Origin: a virus
Reading direction: 5' to 3' (one strand)
Length of the DNA: 21,732 nt
Virus record (IMG/VR): IMGVR_UViG_3300047557_002715
Coordinates: 1 to 21,732 of that record
Part shown: positions 10,701-16,998 of the stretch, one piece after another
Position numbering within the stretch: the stretch's first letter is position 1
Layout: each line of letters opens with the position of its first letter
Program-made: the position numbers and the translations under genes
The notes under the pieces: model-generated
What the model saw: only the letters and a program-made list of their open reading frames with translations
Told to the model about the DNA's origin: nothing
Databases searched by the model: none

Positions 10701-13700
10701 CTTATTGGTCAAAATAATGATATTAGAGCATCAGATACTTTAGATTTTAGACCAAGAGTTTCGGTGTTTAATGGTTCTTCATCTTCACCATTTGACTTTT
10801 TCTCAAGAACATTTGTAAATGAACCTAAGATTATTTTATCACCTAATGAGAGTTCTTTAGTTGGTTATGATTTTTACTTAGGAAGAATAGATAAACTTTA
10901 TTTAAATAAACTTGGAGAATTTGTTGTTTCTCAAGGTGTCCCTTCAATTGATCCAAAATCTCCAACTAAACCCGATGATGTAATGGAAATAGCGACTATT
11001 ACATTACCACCATATCTCTATAATCCAAAAGATTCAAGAGTTTCTCTTGCAGATAATAGAAGATATACAATGAGAGATATTGGGAGAATTGAAGATAGAG
11101 TTGAAACGTTAGAAAGAGTAACATCTCTAAGTTTATTAGAATTAAAAACAGAAACATTACAAGTACAAGATGCTCAGGGTTTGAATAGATTTAAGAGTGG
11201 ATTCTTTGTAGATGATTTTAAAAATTCAGATTTATTTAATACTACACTGTCTACTATAGAAGTTGATACTGATAATAATGAATTAAGACCTAGAATTTCA
11301 AAAAATAGTATTGAATTAAAACCAGTTTCTTTAGAAAATATTACTGATGAAAATTTCAATTCAAGTGTAAATTTTGACTTATTTGATTCAAACACACAAA
11401 AAACAGGTGATGTAATTACACTAAAATATAATTCTGTTGGTTGGATAGAACAAACATTTGCAACAAAAGTTGAAAATGTTAATCCGTTTAAAGTTGTATC
11501 TTATAGTGGTACTATTAAGTTAAATCCATCTAGTGATAGTTGGGTAAGAACTGTAAGATTAGAGGATGTTAATATTAATCAAGAAAATTCGGTTTGGTTG
11601 AGAGCTACAGGAAGATTTGAAGTTACAGGTAGAACCACAACTACCACTACACAAGATAGAGTGGTTGCTAGCGGTATAGAACTTTATATGAGATCCAGAA
11701 ATACTGGATTTACTGCTGTAAACTTAAAGCCTTTAACAAGATTTTATCAATTTTTAGATGGAAATAGTGGAGTAGATTTTGTTCCAAAACTTGTTGAAAT
11801 TTCAAATAGTTCAACCTTACAAAATTATGGATCTTCATCAGCATTTGTGGTTGGAGAAACTGTAATTGGATCTTTTGGAGGTTCTAATTTAATTACTTTT
11901 AGAGTAGCAAAATCTAATCATAAAGAAGGATCTTTCAATAATCCATCTATAACATACACAACAAACCCATATGTTACATCAGAAACAATACCAGAATCTT
12001 ACAGTGCATCATCAAAAACTTTGAATATTGATATAGATTCCTTATGCCTTGAAGCTCAGGGATTATATTCTGGTTATTTAACTGTTGGTATGAAATTAGT
12101 TGGACAAACTAGTGGATCTGTTGCTTATGTAAAAGATTTAAGACTAATTAGTGATGTTAATGGATTCCTTTCCGGAGCATTCTTCTTAAGAGATCCATTA
12201 AAAAATCCACCACCACCAGTAAGAATATCAACCGGATCAAAAGTTTATAAACTAAATTCAAGTGCATCTAATGAAACTCCTATTGCGGGAAGTAACCTTA
12301 TTTCTTCAGCTGAAACAATTTACAAATCAGAGGGTTCTTGGGAAGAGAGGCAGCGAACTGTAACAACAAGCACAACTGTATATTATGTTGATCCTTTAGC
12401 GCAGTCTTTTACTGTTGGTGGAGTTTCTGAAGAAACAAATGGAAATAATCCAAATGAAGACGCTAATGGAGCATTTTTAACTGCTGTTGATCTATTTTTT
12501 GCAAATAAAGATCCAAATAATGCACCTTTAACAGTTGAAGTTAGAACGGTTGAACTTGGAACACCGACAAGAACAATTGTAGGGAATCCAGTAACTTTAA
12601 GGCCAAGTGACATCAATGTTTCATCAAATGCTTCTGTTGCAACAAAAGTTACATTTGATTATCCGATTTATCTTGAACCTAATTTAGAATATGCAATTGT
12701 TTTACTTGCACCTCAGTCAGATCAATACGAAGTATGGATTGCAGAGATGGGAGAAAAGACAATTGAAACTAAAAATTTACCAGATTCTCAAGCAGTAAGG
12801 TACACCAGACAGTTTGCTATTGGAAGTTTGTTCAAATCTCAAAATGGATCTATTTGGACAGCAAATCAATATCAAGATTTGAAATTTAAGTTATATAAAG
12901 CTAAGTTCAATTTAAGTAATGGTAGTGTATTATTCCATAATCCAACACTAAATCAAAGTAACGGATATGTACCTACTTTGCAGACAAATCCAATTACTAT
13001 TTTACCTAAAAGGGTTAATATTGGAATTACAACTTTAACAAATGCATCAATAATTGGCATACTAACAACAGGAAGAAAAATATCAACACAACAATCTCCA
13101 TATGTTCATGGATATGTTGTGGGTACTGGAAGTTCTGCAACTTCAGTTGGAATAACTACCGGCGGATTTAATTATTCTACAGGAACAGTTGAAACTTATA
13201 ATGTCACTGGAAATGGAAGTGGTTTAAAATTAAATATTACCACATCAAATGGGGTGATAACTGGCGCTGTAGTAACGCCAGAATACCCTGGAAAGGGTTA
13301 TAACGTAGGTGATACTGTTGGAATTGTCACATCTTCAGTATCTCCTGTTGGAGGAGATAATGCGCGTATCACAATTACTGGAATTGCAAATGGAATTGAT
13401 ACAATATACTTATCAAATGTTCAGGGTACATTTGATGTAGGTGAAAGTTTATCTTACTATGATAACTCAGGTAATTTAGTATCTTTAGCAAATACTACTA
13501 TTTTAACATCAACTCCAGTAGGTGGTGTTTACTCCGGAAACTTCTTTAAAGTGAATCATTATGAGCATGGCATGTATTCTACAGCAAATAAAGTATCCAT
13601 ACAGAATGTAGAGAGTGATCTGCAAAAAGTTTTATTATCTTCTCCAGTATTATCATCAAACTCTACAATAAGTGTTGCATCTACATCAATCTTCAGTACA

Positions 13701-14897
13701 TTTGAAGGAAAAACTGTAAGTAATGCTAACCCAGGATATGTAAAAATTGAAAATGAAATTATCAGATATGAAAGAGTTGGTGTGGGTGTCTTAGAAGCAA
13801 TTCAACGTGGTATAGATTCAACTATTGTAGTTAATCACGATTTAAATGTACCTGTAGAAAAATATGAAATTGGAGGAGTTTCATTAAGAAGAATAAACAA
13901 AGTTCATAACATAAGTGGTACAGGTATTGACATTGATAGTTATTATATTGAATTTGATAGATCATCGGATGGTGGTATAGATAGAACAACTAACAACAGT
14001 CCTACCAATTTCCCACAATTATCCTTTAATAATGAATTATCATGTGGTGGAAATAACGTTCAAGCATCACAAAATATACAATTTAGTTCAATAATTCCAC
14101 ACGTATCTTTTATCAAACCAGGATCATCAACATTTATAAGTGGTCAAATTAGAACTATTTCTGGAACCAGCATAAGTGGAAATGAAACACCATTCATAGA
14201 TAATGGTTATGAAGATGTTGAGTTTGATGTTGAAAATAAGTTAAATTCTACTAGGATTGTAGCATCAAGTGTAAATGAAAATCAGTATTTACAATCATTA
14301 TTGAGAAATAAATCTTTCACAGTTAAAGTAGATTTGTCTACAACAAATGCAAACCTATCTCCAATGATTTTCTGGAAGAGATCATCTGCAGAATTTTTAA
14401 GCAATAGATTAAATTCTCCTATCTTAGACTATTCTTCAGACAATAGAGTCAATAGTATTTTAGATGATCCACATGCTGCGATTTATATTTCAAATACTGT
14501 GAGACTTGCTCAATCAGCTTCAACTCTTAAAGTTATTTTGAGTGCATACAGACATTCTTCAGCAGATTTTAGAGTACTTTATAGTTTAATAAGACCAGAT
14601 TCTAGTGAAGTTGAACCAACTTTTGAATTATTCCCAGGATACACTAATCTTACAATTGACAATAATCAAGATGGTTATCCTGATGTTATAGATCCTAGAA
14701 AGAATACTGGTCTTCCAGATATTTTTGTTCCTGCAAGTTTAGAAAATCAATTTTTAGAATATGAATATACTGCAAATAATTTAGGAGTCTTCACAGGATA
14801 TACTATTAAAATTGTTGTTTCTGGTAAAAATCAAGCATATGCTCCAAGATTTAAAGATCTAAGAAGTATTGCATTATTTGATGGTAATCCGGGATAA
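7713..14897 (+). CDS. Giant virion structural protein with DUF4815-type N-terminus (baseplate/tail-fibre network)
   Basis: The protein has 2394 residues. The N-terminus resembles DUF4815 (from memory): NLNVSPYFDDF at about 6-16, then a Gln/Leu-rich helix around PIQARELNTLQSILQNQLESFG (about 40-60) and EGSMVIPG. A KGYDIEK segment lies near 362. Around 1118-1145 a conserved helix, MRDIGRIEDRVETLE, probably forms a short coiled coil. A second recognisable domain, about 1558-1735, begins DPLAQSFTVGG and includes AVDLFFANKD, YLEPNLEYAIVLL and VWIAEMGE. A module with VKIENEIIRYERVG is near 2010. The C-terminus ends APRFKDLRSIALFDG. Such proteins are found in marine T4-like phages as virion proteins. 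T4 genes 9-12 occupy this position, but no similarity to them is visible. The start follows the gp8 stop by five bases with only an A-run and no Shine-Dalgarno. Attachment or fibre-network function is inferred. Confidence 0.85.
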   Translation: MAQKTNLNVSPYFDDFAEENIGARDKNYYKVLFKPGSPIQARELNTLQSILQNQLESFGSNIFKEGSMVIPGNIVYDNQFFAVKLNSQQYGVEISTYLNDFVGKKITGQISGITATVQLVQLPNDEVEYPTLYVKYIDSDSNFEINPFQDNEQLYASETVGTIQSETPFATTISSESTSTASSASVNGGVYFVRGTFVKVLKQTIILDYYTNTPSYRVGFRINEEIITAKDDQYLYDNAKGFTNYAAPGADRFKISLTLTKKDIQDLDDTDFVELLRVQDGAIKKIETKSNYSIIKDYLAQRTFDESGDYSVTPFQFSLNNSLNDRLGNDGLFFANEKTEKGNTPSDDLLCIKFSPGKAYVKGYDIEKTGVEIVDVPKPRTTQTISSENIPFEMGNLIRVNNVSGSPKQKEIIYLQNQRKSGNIVGSGNTIGSARVYSFNLTDSAYNGASTNWDLYLYDVQTYTEVTLNQSVSSLEVPVSSFIKGKNSGASGYAVYAGNGSTVLTLSQTSGTFSVGEQILINGSETYARTISSLKAYGVQDIKSIYQPSSISGFSTSFLSDTYLDLLTRSETITISSEVGGVSQATISSPASFSGITTNSIIRYQRSGSQTEIYNRVVSISPSLTSLTLAGINSVSGVCNGTLPTSTYTGSYSIGAPKFRNENKAFLYAQLPNPNVSFVNLSSSTITFSAQSNTNFTPASNTLTVNTGNFDIGINTSSAKFEAFDEERYSICYADGTIESLTSDKVSLSLNSDQVTFSNIQNKQIAIINATFVKNGIQSKKKQFVRSKTINVNLSRNPQSGVGINTSINDGLTYNQYYGLRVQDEEICLRYPDVVKLITVYESLDTSQPVLDQISFSAIANVDGNAIIGENIIGNKSNTIARIVSKPSPNTLGIVYLNNSQFLVDEEVTFEESNIKTNITSITLGKYRNITNKFTLDKGQKEQYYDYSKIIRRSGESEPSKQILIVFDYYSVSSEDNGDVFTVNSYDAERFSKDVPLIGQNNDIRASDTLDFRPRVSVFNGSSSSPFDFFSRTFVNEPKIILSPNESSLVGYDFYLGRIDKLYLNKLGEFVVSQGVPSIDPKSPTKPDDVMEIATITLPPYLYNPKDSRVSLADNRRYTMRDIGRIEDRVETLERVTSLSLLELKTETLQVQDAQGLNRFKSGFFVDDFKNSDLFNTTLSTIEVDTDNNELRPRISKNSIELKPVSLENITDENFNSSVNFDLFDSNTQKTGDVITLKYNSVGWIEQTFATKVENVNPFKVVSYSGTIKLNPSSDSWVRTVRLEDVNINQENSVWLRATGRFEVTGRTTTTTTQDRVVASGIELYMRSRNTGFTAVNLKPLTRFYQFLDGNSGVDFVPKLVEISNSSTLQNYGSSSAFVVGETVIGSFGGSNLITFRVAKSNHKEGSFNNPSITYTTNPYVTSETIPESYSASSKTLNIDIDSLCLEAQGLYSGYLTVGMKLVGQTSGSVAYVKDLRLISDVNGFLSGAFFLRDPLKNPPPPVRISTGSKVYKLNSSASNETPIAGSNLISSAETIYKSEGSWEERQRTVTTSTTVYYVDPLAQSFTVGGVSEETNGNNPNEDANGAFLTAVDLFFANKDPNNAPLTVEVRTVELGTPTRTIVGNPVTLRPSDINVSSNASVATKVTFDYPIYLEPNLEYAIVLLAPQSDQYEVWIAEMGEKTIETKNLPDSQAVRYTRQFAIGSLFKSQNGSIWTANQYQDLKFKLYKAKFNLSNGSVLFHNPTLNQSNGYVPTLQTNPITILPKRVNIGITTLTNASIIGILTTGRKISTQQSPYVHGYVVGTGSSATSVGITTGGFNYSTGTVETYNVTGNGSGLKLNITTSNGVITGAVVTPEYPGKGYNVGDTVGIVTSSVSPVGGDNARITITGIANGIDTIYLSNVQGTFDVGESLSYYDNSGNLVSLANTTILTSTPVGGVYSGNFFKVNHYEHGMYSTANKVSIQNVESDLQKVLLSSPVLSSNSTISVASTSIFSTFEGKTVSNANPGYVKIENEIIRYERVGVGVLEAIQRGIDSTIVVNHDLNVPVEKYEIGGVSLRRINKVHNISGTGIDIDSYYIEFDRSSDGGIDRTTNNSPTNFPQLSFNNELSCGGNNVQASQNIQFSSIIPHVSFIKPGSSTFISGQIRTISGTSISGNETPFIDNGYEDVEFDVENKLNSTRIVASSVNENQYLQSLLRNKSFTVKVDLSTTNANLSPMIFWKRSSAEFLSNRLNSPILDYSSDNRVNSILDDPHAAIYISNTVRLAQSASTLKVILSAYRHSSADFRVLYSLIRPDSSEVEPTFELFPGYTNLTIDNNQDGYPDVIDPRKNTGLPDIFVPASLENQFLEYEYTANNLGVFTGYTIKIVVSGKNQAYAPRFKDLRSIALFDGNPG

Positions 14898-14906
14898 ATT
14901 TTTAAA

Positions 14907-15113
14907 ATGGCAATGATACCAGTAGAAGGGCATCCAAATTTATATCGTGATGAAAAAACAGGTGCTATAATTAATTATGATCATCAAGGTCATAACCAAT
15001 ATTTTAATATAGTGAATAATAGAAAAAAACAAAAAGAAGAAATTGATACAATTAAAAAAGATATTGATGAAATAAAAACAATGTTGAAGGAGATTTTAAA
15101 TGGAACCCAATGA
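14907..15113 (+). CDS. Small conserved phage protein with C-terminal coiled coil, function unknown
   Basis: The protein has 68 residues. The N-terminal half contains PVEGHPNLYRDEKTGAIIN, a pattern I recall from short conserved proteins in marine T4-like phages. Residues about 38-65 are Lys/Glu/Ile-rich with a heptad-like spacing (IDTIKKDIDEIKTMLKEIL), so a coiled coil is likely. It starts nine bases after the giant structural gene, and its last 14 bases overlap the start of the next small gene, indicating cotranscription and probably coupled translation. The position in the late cluster suggests a virion or assembly role, but nothing in the sequence proves one. Confidence 0.75.
   Translation: MAMIPVEGHPNLYRDEKTGAIINYDHQGHNQYFNIVNNRKKQKEEIDTIKKDIDEIKTMLKEILNGTQ
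15087..15092 (+). promoter_or_regulatory. Strong Shine-Dalgarno AAGGAG inside the upstream gene
   Basis: AAGGAG lies seven bases before the ATG at 15100. It sits inside the coding region of the 68-residue protein and is the best-spaced ribosome binding site in the window. It supports translation of the short overlapping gene at 15100-15276. Confidence 0.7.
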
Positions 15114-15276
15114 AATAACTTTAGATACAATTGATAAAATGTTTGAATATGAAAAACATTCAAGATTTATTGATGAATTAAATTTTGAAGAATTAAAAAA
15201 ATTTTCTAAACTTTACTGCAAACTTTATTTGAAACAACAAGAAGTAATATCAAAATTTTCATTGTCCAATTCATAA
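15100..15276 (+). CDS. Small (58-residue) conserved phage protein, function unknown
   Basis: This short gene overlaps the preceding one by 14 bases in another frame and ends in TAA at 15274-15276. The predicted protein begins MEPNEITLDTIDKMFEYEK and is strongly helical and charged, with FEELKKFSKLYCKLYLKQQ toward the C-terminus. I recall short proteins with the pattern 'DTI.KMFEYEK' followed by 'YLKLYLK.QE' in this position in marine T4-like phages, but that is memory, not a search. A well-spaced AAGGAG (15087-15092) supports the start. Its stop codon lies inside the late promoter-like box at 15272-15279. Function is unknown; an assembly helper is possible. Confidence 0.75.
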   Translation: MEPNEITLDTIDKMFEYEKHSRFIDELNFEELKKFSKLYCKLYLKQQEVISKFSLSNS

Positions 15277-15279
15277 ATA
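15272..15279 (+). promoter_or_regulatory. Late promoter-like box CATAAATA
   Basis: CATAAATA differs from the T4 late box only in its first base. It ends 24 bases before the ATG at 15304, similar to the spacing seen at gp8. It lies at the only other real intergenic gap in the window (15277-15303). It probably drives the 15304 gene and the neck genes that follow. Confidence 0.55.
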
Positions 15280-15303
15280 TACATAGATCTATTTAAATAA
15301 TAA

Positions 15304-15648
15304 ATGTCTGCAGTATACGTTAATAATCTGGTAATTAACGCAGGATGTGATTTTACACAAACATTTACCTTACAGGGAGTTGATACAAATTCATCGTTTG
15401 ATCTCACTAATTATACTGTAGAATCATTTATGAGAAAATGGTCTGGTAGTAGTTCATACGTAGAATTTAGTGCAAATATAATTTTTCCAGCATCTGCTGG
15501 AAAAATTACTTTATCATTAGATTCTACAGAAACTAGTTCAATAAAACCTGGAAGATATATTTATGATATTGTAATAACCGATAATATTGGAACTAAAAGT
15601 AGAGTTGTTGAGGGTATGGTTTTAGTAAGAGAAGGAGCTACTAGATAA
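15304..15648 (+). CDS. Small beta-sandwich virion protein (BppU/Ig-like type)
   Basis: The protein has 114 residues and is predicted to be almost all beta. It begins MSAVYVNNLVINAGCDFTQTF, then shows SFDLTNYTVESFMRKW, a KITLSLDSTETSSIKPGRYIYDI stretch and a terminal RVVEGMVLVREGATR. The 'G.DF.Q.F.L' start, the 'DLTNY' strand and the 'PGRY.YDI' ending resemble small phage domains such as the baseplate upper protein (BppU) N-terminal fold. The assignment rests on pattern only. It follows a late promoter-like box and its stop overlaps the next ATG (TAATG at 15646-15650). The position corresponds to the gp12/wac interval of T4, so a baseplate, fibre or whisker component is the best guess. Confidence 0.7.
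   Translation: MSAVYVNNLVINAGCDFTQTFTLQGVDTNSSFDLTNYTVESFMRKWSGSSSYVEFSANIIFPASAGKITLSLDSTETSSIKPGRYIYDIVITDNIGTKSRVVEGMVLVREGATR
15632..15637 (+). promoter_or_regulatory. Shine-Dalgarno AAGGAG for the 168-residue fibre-like gene
   Basis: AAGGAG lies ten bases before the ATG at 15648, within the end of the upstream gene. It supports translation at the TAATG overlap. Confidence 0.55.
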
Positions 15649-16154
15649 TGGCAGACATTAAAGTTAGAGTAGGTCAACAAAATTCTATAAAAGTTCTTTC
15701 TAGTGTTTCTGGTGCCGCTGGAGGAAGAGCAGTCTTTGCAGATAACGTTATAGGTGGTATAGCATCTGTAACAAATCTTTCTGTAAGTGGTATTTCAACA
15801 TTTAATTCATCTGCACAATTTCGTTCATCAGTTTCAATACTTGGCGATTTATCAATTACTGGATCTTTTGCAGTTGGTTTACTTACTGTAATAAATATTA
15901 ATTCAAATAATTTAAAAGTATCTGGTGTTTCTACTTTTGTAGGATTATCTACTTTTGCAAATGACGTTTATGTTGGACAGGGTTTTTATTATAAAAATTA
16001 TAATGCATATGGAATGCCTTACTTTAACCCTACAGGGTTAATAGTTTCCACTCAAAGTCCACAAAATGGAATTACAAGCAGTAATTATCTAATGACAACA
16101 GATGATAATGGAATTCCATCATGGACAAGTGTTATAGACGGAGGAATTTACTAA
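15648..16154 (+). CDS. Small fibre-like structural protein with 'SVSGxSTF' repeats
   Basis: The protein has 168 residues. It begins MADIKVRVGQQNSIKVLSS, a start I recall from marine T4-like phage structural proteins. Residues about 35-110 consist of short beta repeats: VTNLSVSGISTF, VSILGDLSITGSF and LKVSGVSTFVGLSTF. These look like the repeating strands of trimeric fibres or beta-solenoids. The C-terminal part contains YLMTTDDNGIPSWTSV, a pattern common near fibre ends. It lies immediately before gp13, where T4 encodes fibritin (wac). A whisker or short-fibre role is possible, but there is no visible sequence match to fibritin. The start overlaps the previous stop. Confidence 0.7.
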   Translation: MADIKVRVGQQNSIKVLSSVSGAAGGRAVFADNVIGGIASVTNLSVSGISTFNSSAQFRSSVSILGDLSITGSFAVGLLTVININSNNLKVSGVSTFVGLSTFANDVYVGQGFYYKNYNAYGMPYFNPTGLIVSTQSPQNGITSSNYLMTTDDNGIPSWTSVIDGGIY

Positions 16155-16155
16155 A

Positions 16156-16998
16156 ATGGCAAAACCATCAACAAGACAAGAATTAATTGATTATTGTTTG
16201 AGAAAACTAGGAGCTCCTGTCTTAGAAATTAATGTTTCAGATGAGCAGATAGATGATTTAGTAGATGATGCTCTTCAAGTTTATAATGACCGCCATTTTG
16301 ATGGTGTTGAAAGGATGTATTTAAAATATAAAATTACAGAACAAGATATAAACAGAGGCAAGGCAAGGGGACCAAATGGAGTTGGAATTGTAACAACCAC
16401 CGGATCTTCAAATATTTCTGGAGTGGGAACTACCACATTTAATTTTTATGAAACTTCTAATTATATTCAAGTACCAGATACAATAATTGGTATAGAAAAA
16501 ATTTTTAAATTTGATACCAGTTCTATATCTGCAGGAATGTGGAGTATTAAATATCAATTATTTTTAAACGATTTATATTATTTCAATTCTGTGGAACTTT
16601 TACAGTATGCAATGGTAAAAACATATTTGGAAGATATTGATTTCTTACTATCTACAGATAAACAGATTAGATTTAATAAGAGACAAAACAGACTATATTT
16701 AGATATTGATTGGAATGCCCAGGGTAAAGATACATTTATTATAATTGATTGCTATAGAATTTTAGATCCTAATGATTTTACAAAAGTCTATAACGATCTT
16801 TTTGTGAAAAAATATTTAACTGCTTTAATTAAGAGACAATGGGGACAAAATCTCATAAAATTTAGGGGAGTTAAACTTCCTGGAGGTATTGAATTGAATG
16901 GTAGAGAAATATATGAAGATGGTCAAAGAGAAATAGATAAATTGATGGAAAGAATGTCTATGGATTACGAACTACCACCTTACGATTTTATTGGATAA
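16156..16998 (+). CDS. 13: Neck protein gp13
   Basis: A component of the head-tail connector (neck) that is added to the filled head with gp14 so that the tail can attach. The protein has 280 residues against 309 in T4. The N-terminal helix region, TRQELIDYCLRKLGAPVLEI followed by VSDEQIDDLVDDALQVY and RHFDG (to residue 50), is the family hallmark. The C-terminal region has KYLTALIKRQWGQNL (219-233), FRGVKLPGGIELNGREIYED (236-255) and ends ELPPYDFIG, also typical. A Gly/Thr-rich loop at about 72-95 (GVGIVTTTGSSNISGVGTTT) resembles the GIGTT segments of the giant structural proteins here. A GGAGG (16140-16144) precedes the ATG by 11 bases. The stop overlaps the gp14 start in TAATG. Confidence 0.93.
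   Translation: MAKPSTRQELIDYCLRKLGAPVLEINVSDEQIDDLVDDALQVYNDRHFDGVERMYLKYKITEQDINRGKARGPNGVGIVTTTGSSNISGVGTTTFNFYETSNYIQVPDTIIGIEKIFKFDTSSISAGMWSIKYQLFLNDLYYFNSVELLQYAMVKTYLEDIDFLLSTDKQIRFNKRQNRLYLDIDWNAQGKDTFIIIDCYRILDPNDFTKVYNDLFVKKYLTALIKRQWGQNLIKFRGVKLPGGIELNGREIYEDGQREIDKLMERMSMDYELPPYDFIG

Noticed and set aside
8657-12616. Antisense open frames of 62-77 codons at 8657-8881, 9665-9853, 11174-11395 and 12383-12616
   Set aside because: All lie fully inside the 2394-residue gene on the opposite strand, have no ribosome binding site and show no recognisable domain.
15283-15292. Perfect 10-base palindrome ATAGATCTAT
   Set aside because: Too short and AT-rich for a terminator, with no U-run stem-loop geometry. 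An operator function cannot be supported.
15225-15407. Antisense open frame at 15225-15407 across the intergenic gap
   Set aside because: It overlaps the 58-codon and 114-codon genes on the + strand, which have better support (ribosome binding site or promoter and recognisable patterns).
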